From assembly GCA_017983975.1 (NCBI GenBank), contig JAGOAL010000021.1:1-33296 (forward strand): a stretch of DNA of 33,296 nt, in the 5' to 3' direction. The notes under the pieces were generated by a model. The model was not told the origin of the DNA, ran no database searches, and saw nothing but the letters and a program-made list of their open reading frames with translations. This document shows positions 14,751 to 22,856 of this stretch, one piece after another. This DNA comes from Flavobacterium sp. (lineage in GTDB: Bacteria; Bacteroidota; Bacteroidia; Flavobacteriales; Flavobacteriaceae). Position numbers and translations under genes: made by a program. Every line of letters begins with the position of its first letter. Within the stretch, counting starts at the first letter, position 1.

Positions 14751-15197
14751 TTAAAAATAGATGGTTTCTTTATTCAAATAATCTGTTTCATTATAATTCC
14801 AATCCACAGAAATGTCCCAAAGACCGCCCGTCAAATTACTTTTAGGTATGAGCAAATATGGACTAGAAAGAGAAATATTTATTTCGAAATCTAGTTTTTG
14901 ACTTGACGGTCTATATAAGGACACTTTTCCTTTTATTTTTGAGTAATCAAAGTCTGATGGGAATTCAATTATGATACCTTCATCTACTTTTTTAATGACT
15001 ACTAAATTCTTTAATGCGTTGGCATGCTGCTTCTTTTCAATATCAATTTGAACAGTTGCTTCTTTTTTATAATATTCTTTTGTTACCAATTCGTTGTCAT
15101 ATTTTTGATTGGATTGTACTTTATATACGAATGACAAAATAAACGCCATAAACAATGCAAATGCAATTACAATTCCTGTTCCCCAATTTATTTTCAT
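14751..15197 (-). CDS. ccoH: FixH/CcoH family protein
   Basis: 148 aa. One N-terminal membrane helix (about 6-27, TGIVIAFALFMAFILSFVYKV) followed by a periplasmic domain with the FixH features YDNELVTKEYYKKE and, near the end, GLWDISVDWNYNETDYLNKETIYF. CcoH is needed for stable assembly of cbb3 oxidase and stays close to the complex in species studied. It lies between ccoG (11 nt upstream) and the TauE/DsbD-like gene (8 nt downstream). Identification is secure from the pattern and position. Confidence 0.9.
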   Translation of the reverse strand: MKINWGTGIVIAFALFMAFILSFVYKVQSNQKYDNELVTKEYYKKEATVQIDIEKKQHANALKNLVVIKKVDEGIIIEFPSDFDYSKIKGKVSLYRPSSQKLDFEINISLSSPYLLIPKSNLTGGLWDISVDWNYNETDYLNKETIYF

Positions 15198-15208
15198 AGC
15201 TTATATTT

Positions 15209-16633
15209 TTAAAACGTTCTTGGCCCCATGAAATTAGTAGTTGCCGTTTCAATTAATTTATTTTGACTGTAGACTTCGATTTCTATTTCCATTTTGTCAC
15301 CTTCTAAAAGTGCTTGATTAATTTCAACAAATAAAGTACCTTGAACTAAACCTTGTTTTTTTACCACCACAAAATCTTTCCCAACTACTTTAATAGTACC
15401 TTTTGTATCTTTCAATTTAAAATGGATTCCTTTTAAATCTTCAACCGTTTTATTTACAATCTTATACGTAAATACATTACTTATATTATCGCCTTTATGT
15501 TCAAACATTTGGCCTGGCATTCTTAATACAGTCGCCTCAACATCATTTCTTAAAAATAACATGGATAATAACACTCCAATTAATATGATTAAGACTACAA
15601 TGTAGCCTTTCATTCGAGTTGTTAGTTTAAATTTTTCCTTATTAAGAATCTCATCTTCACTAGCATATCGAATCAAACCTTTTGGTAATCCTACTTTATC
15701 CATAATTGTATCACATTCATCAATACAAGCAGTGCAATTCACACATTCTAATTGAGTTCCGTTACGAATATCAATACCTGTAGGACAAACTACTACACAC
15801 TGATTACAATCGATACAATCACCATAACCTTCAGCTGATCTATCTTCTCCATTTCGCCATTTTTTTCTACCTTTTTCACCTTCACCTCTAACATGATCAT
15901 AGGCAACATTAATCGATTTATTATCTAGCAACACCCCTTGCATTCTTCCGTAAGGACAAGCAATAATACAAACTTGTTCTCTAAACCAAGCAAAAACAAA
16001 GTAAAATATACCAGTAAAAATCAGTAAAGGAATTAATGTACTTAAATGCTCTTTAGGTCCATTAACAACTAATAAAAACAACTTGTCACTACCAATCAAA
16101 TAAGCCAAAAATACATTAGCAATAAAGAACGAAAAAATAAAGAAAATAAATAATTTAAGTACTCTCTTTCTTATTTTTTCGGCATTCCATTCTTGTTTTG
16201 CTAAACGTAATTGAGCCCCGCGATCTCCATCAATCCAAAATTCGATTCGTCTAAAAACCATTTCCATGAATATCGTTTGTGGACAAAACCATCCACAAAA
16301 AATACGACCAAAAGCTACGGTAAACAAAGTTAGCCCTACTACTCCAACAATCATCATCATTACAAAAAGATGAAAGTCTTGAGGCCAAAAAGGAAAACCA
16401 AAAATATTAAATCTTCGTTCTAAAACATTAAATAGTAGAAACTGATTCCCATTAATTTTTATAAATGGTGCAGAAATTAAAAATGCTAACAAAAAATAAC
16501 TTAATACCTTTCTTTTTTCATAAAATGGTCCCGATGGTTTTTTAGGATGAATATAATTTCTCTTTCCATCTTCTGAAATAGTAGCAATACTATCTCTGAA
16601 ACTTTCGTCTGGTAAATTTTGTTGATTAGACAT
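15209..16633 (-). CDS. ccoG: cbb3 oxidase accessory iron-sulfur protein CcoG
   Basis: 474 aa. Several membrane helices (about 44-60, 88-108, 160-180, 198-216 and 338-360). The motifs FCGWFCPQ and CIIACPYGRMQG come before two [4Fe-4S] sites, C273-C276-C279-C283 and C297-C300-C303-C307. The C-terminus is an Ig-like periplasmic domain (FixG C-terminal type). CcoG (RdxA/FixG) has been described as a cupric reductase that supplies Cu(I) for cbb3 oxidase assembly. A terminator-like hairpin at 16672-16705 separates it from ccoP, so it may be expressed at a lower level than the structural genes or have a promoter I cannot see. Confidence 0.95.
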   Translation of the reverse strand: MSNQQNLPDESFRDSIATISEDGKRNYIHPKKPSGPFYEKRKVLSYFLLAFLISAPFIKINGNQFLLFNVLERRFNIFGFPFWPQDFHLFVMMMIVGVVGLTLFTVAFGRIFCGWFCPQTIFMEMVFRRIEFWIDGDRGAQLRLAKQEWNAEKIRKRVLKLFIFFIFSFFIANVFLAYLIGSDKLFLLVVNGPKEHLSTLIPLLIFTGIFYFVFAWFREQVCIIACPYGRMQGVLLDNKSINVAYDHVRGEGEKGRKKWRNGEDRSAEGYGDCIDCNQCVVVCPTGIDIRNGTQLECVNCTACIDECDTIMDKVGLPKGLIRYASEDEILNKEKFKLTTRMKGYIVVLIILIGVLLSMLFLRNDVEATVLRMPGQMFEHKGDNISNVFTYKIVNKTVEDLKGIHFKLKDTKGTIKVVGKDFVVVKKQGLVQGTLFVEINQALLEGDKMEIEIEVYSQNKLIETATTNFMGPRTF

Positions 16634-16671
16634 GATTTTAACTTTTAAATGCGTGTAATTTAGTATAGTTC

Positions 16672-16705
16672 AAAAAAGGTTTTGAGTAATCCCAAAACCT
16701 TTTTT
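16672..16705 (-). terminator. Intra-locus terminator between ccoP and ccoG
   Basis: 13-bp perfect stem, 16672-16684 (AAAAAAGGTTTTG) with 16693-16705, loop of 8 nt. In the minus direction it follows the ccoP stop by 6 nt and ends in T6. It probably reduces read-through into ccoG. Confidence 0.85.
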
Positions 16706-16711
16706 ATTTTA

Positions 16712-17668
16712 TTATTTTGTTGCTGGTGCAGTTACTTCTGTTTTTGTTGAATCTTCTGATGTTGTTGTAGCTGTTTTTGCAACTCCTTCTTCAACCCATG
16801 GTTTTGCTTCGGGTTCTGTTGGCTTTGGATCTTTTGGTTTAGAACCTTGTAAAGACAATACATAACTAGCTACTTTTTGCAGTTCTGTTGGCTTTATAGA
16901 TTCTTTCCAAGCCACCATTCCTTTACCAGGACGACCTCCTTCCATTAAGGTATTGAATACATTTTTAATACCTCCACCTAAAATCCAATTTTCATCGGTT
17001 AAGTTTGGTCCAATTGCTCCTCCTGCATCAGCTCTATGACAAGCTACACAATTGGTCTCAAATATTTTTTTCCCTTCTGCTAAAGCACCTGCATCGGTTA
17101 ATAAAGTAACTTTATCTTTATTCATTTGATCTGGAGCCGTTTTTAAATATTCTTCAACCGCTTTATCTTGTTCAACCATTTCGGTTACAAATTCTTCATC
17201 TTGCGTATAATCTCCAATGACATGGAAACGAACTAAATATACTATAGCAAAGACAACACAAGCATAAAACAATCCTACCCACCATGGTGGTAATACATTA
17301 TCTAATTCTTTGATTCCATCATAATCATGATCTAGTAGTACGTCTTTTTCTTGTTCAATTCCTTTAGAACGAGTTAGTTTTTCTACTAAACTTTGATAGA
17401 ATTTACTTTCGGTAAACGGAACCGATTGTGCTTCATCTAATTGTTTTTTCTGCTCATCTGTTAATAAATGATAGGTTACTTTATCAACAGCATTTAATAC
17501 TATTTCTATGGCAACTAATAAAAACAGAAATACTCCTAAAAATAAAGCAACCATAGGAAACTCTATAAAAGCAGGTTTATCTCCGGAGTCAATAAAATAT
17601 TCCAAAGCTGCAAAAACAATTGCAAACAATAATGGAACTCTTACATAGGCTGGAATTAATTTTTTCAT
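16712..17668 (-). CDS. ccoP: cbb3 oxidase cytochrome c subunit CcoP (single heme)
   Basis: 318 aa. Three hydrophobic segments at about 10-27, 38-58 and 130-148. The FixP N-terminal-type motif DHDYDGIKELDNVLPPWW is at 113-130. One heme-c motif, CVACH, is at 207-211, with M251 (GKGMVAW) as probable axial ligand. Proteobacterial CcoP carries two hemes; only one CxxCH is present here. The C-terminal tail is rich in Lys, Pro, Glu and Thr. It delivers electrons from periplasmic cytochrome c to CcoNO. It follows ccoQ by 69 nt, a space that contains a short hairpin. Confidence 0.94.
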   Translation of the reverse strand: MKKLIPAYVRVPLLFAIVFAALEYFIDSGDKPAFIEFPMVALFLGVFLFLLVAIEIVLNAVDKVTYHLLTDEQKKQLDEAQSVPFTESKFYQSLVEKLTRSKGIEQEKDVLLDHDYDGIKELDNVLPPWWVGLFYACVVFAIVYLVRFHVIGDYTQDEEFVTEMVEQDKAVEEYLKTAPDQMNKDKVTLLTDAGALAEGKKIFETNCVACHRADAGGAIGPNLTDENWILGGGIKNVFNTLMEGGRPGKGMVAWKESIKPTELQKVASYVLSLQGSKPKDPKPTEPEAKPWVEEGVAKTATTTSEDSTKTEVTAPATK

Positions 17669-17707
17669 TTGATACTTTTTTAATTGGTATTACTCACCTT
17701 TTATATA

Positions 17708-17729
17708 CTTCCTCTCCGAAAAGAGGAAG
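17708..17729. repeat. Intercistronic hairpin between ccoQ and ccoP
   Basis: Perfect 8-bp stem, CTTCCTCT (17708-17715) with AGAGGAAG (17722-17729), loop CCGAAA. No T-run follows on the minus strand, so it is not a standard terminator. It could be an RNA processing or stability element. Confidence 0.6.
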
Positions 17730-17737
17730 CTAATTAT

Positions 17738-17911
17738 TTACTTTTCTCCTTTAAATGGCAATTCACTTAATTCTTTGATTTTATCTTTACTGTAGGTCAT
17801 TGCCCATATAAAAAAGGAAACGAATACGATAAAGAAAATACTCAATGAAATGATTGGATAAATATCTACGCCATCAATTGTTTCTAAATTATGTTTAATA
17901 AATTTTAACAT
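17738..17911 (-). CDS. ccoQ: cbb3 oxidase small subunit CcoQ
   Basis: 57 aa, begins MLKFIKHNLETIDGVDIYPI. One membrane helix follows (IISLSIFFIVFVSFFIWAM) and then a basic-acidic tail ending ELPFKGEK. The short single-helix form, the WAM-Y motif after the helix and the position between ccoN/O and ccoP identify it as CcoQ (FixQ). Its ATG overlaps the TAA of ccoNO by 1 nt (TAATG), so translation is likely coupled. In other species CcoQ stabilises the complex, especially when oxygen is present. Confidence 0.88.
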   Translation of the reverse strand: MLKFIKHNLETIDGVDIYPIISLSIFFIVFVSFFIWAMTYSKDKIKELSELPFKGEK

Positions 17912-20094
17912 TATTCAGCTTTTTTAACTTTAATATCTGTACCCATACGTTGTAAGTAAGCAATAAGTGCTACGATTTCTCGGTCTTTCATTGGTACAAA
18001 ATCTTCTCCTTTAGCAGCTGCTTTTTTCTTGCTGTCTTCGTAAGATTTTACAAAATCGGGATCGTTGTATAGACTTTTTTCAATTTTAGTCGATTGTTCA
18101 TCAATACTTTTCTTAGCATTTGCAATATCTGCATCAGTATAAGGAACTCCAAGAGTTACCATTACACTCATTTTTTTCTCAATATACGAATGATCCATTG
18201 CTTTATTATCAAACAACCATTTATAGGCTGGCATTATTGATTTTTCATCCATACGTTGCGGACTCCACATGTGATTAAAATGCCAGTTATCATTGTATTT
18301 TCCACCTATTCGCATTAAATCTGGCCCTGTTCTTTTTGAACCCCACAAGAATGGGTGATCATACACATACTCACCTGATTTTGAGTATTCTCCATATCGT
18401 TTTACTTCTGAACGGAATGGGCGAATCATTTGAGAGTGACAGTTATTACATCCTTCTCTAATATAAATATCTCTACCTTCTAATTCTAATGGAGAATAAG
18501 GCTTTACACTTGAAATTGTGGGAATATTAGACTTAACAACAATCATTGGAACAATTTGAACAACACCACCAATAGCTACTGCAATAGTTGTTAAAATGGT
18601 AAACTGTACTGGTTTTCTTTCCAACCAAGAATGCCATTTTTCACCTTTCATTTGTCCAGAGCTAATTACAGATAAAGCAGGTGCTTCAGCCAATTCATTT
18701 TCTACAGCCGAACCTTGTTTTACCGTTTTAACAATATTATATACCAAGGTTAAAATTCCAACAAAGAATAGGGTTCCTCCTACTGCTCTCATCATATACA
18801 TAGGCATAATTTGAGTCACTGTTTCTAAGAAGTTACCATACATTAATGTACCATCTGGGTTGAATTGTTTCCACATAGAGGCTTGTGTAAATCCAGCTAC
18901 ATACATTGGTAATACATATAACACAATTCCTAATGTTCCAATCCAAAAATGGAAATTGGCCAATTTAGTAGAATATAAAGTTGTTTTTGTAATTCTTGGA
19001 ATAATCCAATAAATCATACCAAAAGTTAAGAACCCATTCCATGCTAATGCTCCTACGTGAACGTGAGCTACAATCCAATCGGTAAAGTGTGCAATGGCGT
19101 TTACATTTTTTAAAGATAACATAGGACCTTCAAAAGTAGACATCCCGTAACCCGTGATTGCAACAACGAAGAATTTTAAAACTGGTTCTTCTCTAACTTT
19201 ATCCCAAACTCCTCTTAATGTTAACAACCCATTAATCATACCTCCCCAAGACGGTGCAATTAACATCACTGAGAAAACTACGCCAAGGTTTTGTGCCCAA
19301 TCTGGAAGAGCAGAATATAATAAATGGTGAGGTCCTGCCCAAATATAAATAAAGATTAACGACCAAAAGTGAATAATTGATAATCTATAAGAATATACTG
19401 GACGATTAGCTGCTTTTGGTACGAAATAATACATTAAACCTAAGAAAGGTGTTGTTAAGAAAAAGGCAACTGCATTGTGGCCATACCACCATTGTACTAA
19501 TGCATCTTGAACACCAGCATATACCGAATATGATTTTAATGCCGAAACCGGAATTTCTAAACTATTAAAAATATGCAATAACGCAACAGCAATAAAAGTA
19601 GCTAAGTAGAACCAAATAGCAACATAAATATGACGTTCTCTACGTTTAATAATTGTACCAATCATATTAACACCAAAAGCAACCCAAACTAATGCAATTG
19701 CAATGTCAAATGGCCATTCTAATTCGGCATATTCTTTTGAAGTTGTAAATCCTAGAGGTAATGTAATTGCAGCGCCTAAAATAATTAACTGCCATCCCCA
19801 AAAATTCACTTTACTTAAAAAGTCACTAAACATTCTTGCTTTAAGTAAGCGTTGTAATGAATAGTAAGCTCCTGCAAATACAGCATTACCTACAAAGGCA
19901 AAGATAACTGCATTTGTATGCAATGGTCTTAATCTTCCGTAACTTAGCCACGGAATTCCGTCTGTTAAATTAGGAAACAAATATAAGAAGGCTACTAAAA
20001 GCCCTACAAGCATTCCTATAACCCCAAAAGCTATAGAAGCATATAGAAAGTTTCTTACAATTTTGTTGTCGTAATAAAATTGTTGCTTCTCCAT
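17911..20094 (-). CDS. ccoNO: Fused cbb3 cytochrome oxidase subunit CcoNO
   Basis: 727 aa, a natural fusion seen in Bacteroidetes. Residues about 1-480 are CcoN, the catalytic heme-copper subunit with about 12-14 helices and conserved histidines (LRPLHTNAVIFAF, QWWYGHNAVAFFL, AGPHHLLY, AHVHVGALAW). Residues about 500-727 are CcoO, with one helix and a monoheme cytochrome c domain: CNNCH at 549-553 and probable ligand M621 (SIMPAYKW). It reduces O2 to water with high affinity and pumps protons. It starts 2 nt after ccoS. No join defect is visible: the linker (KTVKQGSAVENELAEAPAL, then WHSWLERKPVQF) is in frame. Confidence 0.96.
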   Translation of the reverse strand: MEKQQFYYDNKIVRNFLYASIAFGVIGMLVGLLVAFLYLFPNLTDGIPWLSYGRLRPLHTNAVIFAFVGNAVFAGAYYSLQRLLKARMFSDFLSKVNFWGWQLIILGAAITLPLGFTTSKEYAELEWPFDIAIALVWVAFGVNMIGTIIKRRERHIYVAIWFYLATFIAVALLHIFNSLEIPVSALKSYSVYAGVQDALVQWWYGHNAVAFFLTTPFLGLMYYFVPKAANRPVYSYRLSIIHFWSLIFIYIWAGPHHLLYSALPDWAQNLGVVFSVMLIAPSWGGMINGLLTLRGVWDKVREEPVLKFFVVAITGYGMSTFEGPMLSLKNVNAIAHFTDWIVAHVHVGALAWNGFLTFGMIYWIIPRITKTTLYSTKLANFHFWIGTLGIVLYVLPMYVAGFTQASMWKQFNPDGTLMYGNFLETVTQIMPMYMMRAVGGTLFFVGILTLVYNIVKTVKQGSAVENELAEAPALSVISSGQMKGEKWHSWLERKPVQFTILTTIAVAIGGVVQIVPMIVVKSNIPTISSVKPYSPLELEGRDIYIREGCNNCHSQMIRPFRSEVKRYGEYSKSGEYVYDHPFLWGSKRTGPDLMRIGGKYNDNWHFNHMWSPQRMDEKSIMPAYKWLFDNKAMDHSYIEKKMSVMVTLGVPYTDADIANAKKSIDEQSTKIEKSLYNDPDFVKSYEDSKKKAAAKGEDFVPMKDREIVALIAYLQRMGTDIKVKKAE

Positions 20095-20096
20095 AA

Positions 20097-20291
20097 TTAG
20101 ATTGATTTTTGTTTTTCTGTTTGTATTAATTTGTTTGGTTTTTCTTTAATTAATTCATCGTCAAATAACATTCTGACCGATGGTGTATAATCATCATCAT
20201 ATTGTCCACTTTTAACTGCTTTAATAAAAGCACCTAAGAATAGAACCGCAACACAAATACTGACTGTGATTAAAATATAGATGACACTCAT
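20097..20291 (-). CDS. ccoS: cbb3 oxidase assembly protein CcoS
   Basis: 64 aa. One membrane helix (about 3-25) followed by AVKSGQYDDDYTPSVRMLFDDE, the usual CcoS signature (SGQ-DD, P--R-L-DDE). CcoS is required for cofactor insertion into cbb3 oxidase in species studied. It is the first gene after a promoter with an FNR-like palindrome. The gap to ccoNO is 2 nt, so oxidase structural genes and this factor are cotranscribed. Confidence 0.94.
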   Translation of the reverse strand: MSVIYILITVSICVAVLFLGAFIKAVKSGQYDDDYTPSVRMLFDDELIKEKPNKLIQTEKQKSI

Positions 20292-20310
20292 ACCCTTAAT
20301 TTTATGTTAA

Positions 20311-20356
20311 CAAAGTTACTTCTGCTCTTTTTTATAAAACATGATATTTATCATGT
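20311..20356 (-). promoter_or_regulatory. ccoSNOQP promoter with FNR-like palindrome
   Basis: On the minus strand the -7 element is TAACTTTG (20311-20318), 19 nt before the ccoS ATG. The palindrome ACATGATA-TT-TATCATGT occupies 20339-20356, centred 36.5 bp from the edge of the -7 element, or about -42 from the expected start. No -33 match is visible, as is usual for an activator-dependent promoter. The neighbouring Crp/Fnr-type regulator is the obvious candidate to bind. Confidence 0.75.
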
Positions 20357-20374
20357 CTAAATTTTTTGTTAAAA

Positions 20375-22750
20375 TTACTTACTCCTTGCCAATAGATTTG
20401 TCATAATTGTTACAAAGCTCACAATTGTAATTGTACTCAATGGCATAATAATAGCCGCTACTATAGGATCTAAGGCGCCAGTTATGGCAAAACTAAGTCC
20501 AACTAGATTATACAACAACGATAATCCAAAACTCATATAAATCGTTTTCATAGCATTTTTTGAATAGTTCATCAGGAAATTTATTTTATCAAACTGTGTG
20601 GCGTCTAAAATTCCATCACATGCTGGTGAAAACACATTTACATTTTCAGAAATTGAAATACCTACATTACTTTGAGCCAATGCCCCTGCATCATTTAAAC
20701 CATCGCCCACCATCATTACATTTTTCCCTTCATTTTGTAATTGTTGAATATAGAGCAGTTTTTGATCTGGTTTTTGATTGAAAACTAAAGCCGTTTGAGC
20801 AGGTAACATTTTTTCCAAAATGGAACGTTCTCCATCATTATCCCCAGACAACACTACTAAATTATAAGACTTGGCTAATTGTTCAAATAAAAATTCTAAA
20901 TTCTTTCTATACTGATTATTAAACACATAACTCCCTTTATACACTCCATTGATCTCAACATGCACTTTAGTTTTTTTATGGGTATTTTCGGTCATGGTTT
21001 TTAGAAATTGAGACGAACCTAATTTTACCGTATTGCCTTCAATTTCAGCTACAATTCCTTTTCCGATAATTTCTTCAAAACTTGATACTTCTAACTTCTC
21101 TTGGTTCGGAATAAATTCATATAATCTTCTACTTAACGGATGATTTGAACCTCGTAACACGTTTTTCAATAACTTCAATTCGAAACTATCTAATTCGGTT
21201 CCTTCATAGGTAATTGCGGTTTTTTTATTGGTCGTAATCGTTCCAGTTTTATCAAAAACAATGGTATCAACTTTTGCTAATTGTTCTACTACCAATGCAT
21301 TTTTTAAATACATTTTTCTATTTCCTAAAATACGTAATACATTTCCCAAGGTAAAAGGTGCGGTTAATGCTAAAGCGCAAGGACATGCTACAATTAAAAT
21401 AGCCGTAAATACATTAAAAGCGGTGGTAACATCAATGAAAATCCAATACAAAAATGAAATAATTGCTAATGTTAATAATGCTGGAGTAAAGTATCTACTA
21501 ATGCGATCGGTAATTGATTTATGCTGTTGTTCAACACGTTTTTGAAAAACATCGTTGCTCCATAATTGGGTTAAGTAACTTTGGGAAACCGAAAAAAGAA
21601 CTTCCATTTCGATTACTTTTCCTATTTGCTTTCCTCCTGCAAAAATTTTATCGCCCGATTTTTTTTCAATCTGAACGGCCTCACCTGTCACAAAACTATA
21701 GTCAATTGCTGCCTTTTCGGAAATTAAAATACCATCAACCGGAATTAATTCTTGATTCCGAATTAATAACCGATCGCCTTTTTTAATATCATAAACTTGA
21801 ACAGATTCTTCAATTCCATCTGGCAATAATTTAGTAATTGCGATGGGAAAATACGATTTATAATCGCGTTCAAATGAAAGAAAATCATATGTTTTTTGCT
21901 GAAACAACTTTCCTAAAAGCATAAAGAAAATTAATCCGGCCATACTGTCAAAAAAACCTTGGCCATAGCCAAAAATAATATCAACCGTACTTCTAATGAA
22001 CATAACCACAATTCCCAATGCAATAGGAATATCAATATTTAATAATTTTGATCTAATGCTTTTCCATGCCGAAACATAATAACCAGAAGCCGAATAAAAA
22101 AAGGTGGGCAACGATAATCCAAAAATCAACCAACGAAAAAAGCCTCGGTATTGATTGATCCAAAATTCTTCTACTTCAAAATATTCTGGAAAGGATAACA
22201 ACATAATGTTTCCAAAACAAAAAAAAGCAACGCCAATTTTATAAATTAGACTTCTATCTACTTTCTTTTTGCCTTCGTCAAAATTTTCTAAGCTTATATA
22301 AGGCTCATACCCTATTGCACTTAATAAATAAACAATATCCTTTAAGCTAGTTAGTGCTGGATTATAGGTAACTCGAACTTTCTTTTCTCCAAAATTAACC
22401 TGGGAGGTACTTATTCCTGATTGAAGTTTTTGTAAATTTTCCAAAATCCAAATACACGAACTACAGTGAATATGAGGAATGTAGAGTGAAACAATATGAG
22501 TTCCATTCTCTTCAAATTCAAGTAATTTTGTAACAATTTCTTCATTGTCTAAAAAATCATATTTTCCTTGTATGTCTTGTGGTGTTGCACCTGGTGCCGA
22601 CTGAAAATCATAATAACACGTTAAATCATGCTGACTGAAAATTTCGTATACGGTTTTACAACCATTACAACAAAATTTCTTGTCATCATAGAGGATTTCA
22701 TCATTTTTATTAATTTCAATACCACAATGGAAACAATTTTCTGTATCCAT
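20375..22750 (-). CDS. ccoI: Copper-transporting P-type ATPase CcoI for cbb3 oxidase
   Basis: 791 aa. N-terminal cysteine-rich zinc-finger-like region (CFHCG at 6-10, CCNGC at 27-31), then a heavy-metal-associated domain with HCSSC (C96, C99). Membrane helices and actuator motif TGEA (355-358) follow, then the metal-path CPC (456-458), the phosphorylation site D500 in DKTGT, and GDGLNDAGALA. This is the CcoI/FixI layout: copper export from the cytoplasm for delivery to the oxidase. It is separate from ccoS by 83 nt containing a second promoter, and divergent from the Crp/Fnr gene. Confidence 0.95.
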   Translation of the reverse strand: MDTENCFHCGIEINKNDEILYDDKKFCCNGCKTVYEIFSQHDLTCYYDFQSAPGATPQDIQGKYDFLDNEEIVTKLLEFEENGTHIVSLYIPHIHCSSCIWILENLQKLQSGISTSQVNFGEKKVRVTYNPALTSLKDIVYLLSAIGYEPYISLENFDEGKKKVDRSLIYKIGVAFFCFGNIMLLSFPEYFEVEEFWINQYRGFFRWLIFGLSLPTFFYSASGYYVSAWKSIRSKLLNIDIPIALGIVVMFIRSTVDIIFGYGQGFFDSMAGLIFFMLLGKLFQQKTYDFLSFERDYKSYFPIAITKLLPDGIEESVQVYDIKKGDRLLIRNQELIPVDGILISEKAAIDYSFVTGEAVQIEKKSGDKIFAGGKQIGKVIEMEVLFSVSQSYLTQLWSNDVFQKRVEQQHKSITDRISRYFTPALLTLAIISFLYWIFIDVTTAFNVFTAILIVACPCALALTAPFTLGNVLRILGNRKMYLKNALVVEQLAKVDTIVFDKTGTITTNKKTAITYEGTELDSFELKLLKNVLRGSNHPLSRRLYEFIPNQEKLEVSSFEEIIGKGIVAEIEGNTVKLGSSQFLKTMTENTHKKTKVHVEINGVYKGSYVFNNQYRKNLEFLFEQLAKSYNLVVLSGDNDGERSILEKMLPAQTALVFNQKPDQKLLYIQQLQNEGKNVMMVGDGLNDAGALAQSNVGISISENVNVFSPACDGILDATQFDKINFLMNYSKNAMKTIYMSFGLSLLYNLVGLSFAITGALDPIVAAIIMPLSTITIVSFVTIMTNLLARSK

Positions 22751-22772
22751 AATTTGCTCATTTTACCTTTTA

Positions 22773-22833
22773 CAAAGATCTTTTATAATTGTGAAACAAA
22801 ATATGATAATTGTCATACAAATTTGTAATTTTG
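22773..22833. promoter_or_regulatory. Divergent ccoI / Crp-Fnr promoter region with shared FNR-like site
   Basis: Palindrome TATGATAATTGTCATA at 22802-22817 (one mismatched pair). On the minus side, GATCTTTG (22773-22780; one mismatch to TAnnTTTG) lies 36.5 bp from its centre, the same distance as at ccoS. On the plus side the regulator's own -7 TAATTTTG (22826-22833) is so close that the palindrome would cover the -33 region. The layout suggests activation of ccoI and repression of the regulator gene. Confidence 0.7.
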
Positions 22834-22856
22834 TAAACGCATTAAATACTATATTT

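Noticed and set aside
20560-21786. Several plus-strand open frames inside ccoI
   Set aside because: They are antisense shadows of a strongly conserved ATPase, with no promoter or family resemblance.
22791-22856. N-terminal extension of the Crp/Fnr regulator
   Set aside because: The in-frame ATG at 22791 lies upstream of the -7 element at 22826-22833, and the extension covers the FNR-like palindrome; family proteins begin near MNKCEQC.
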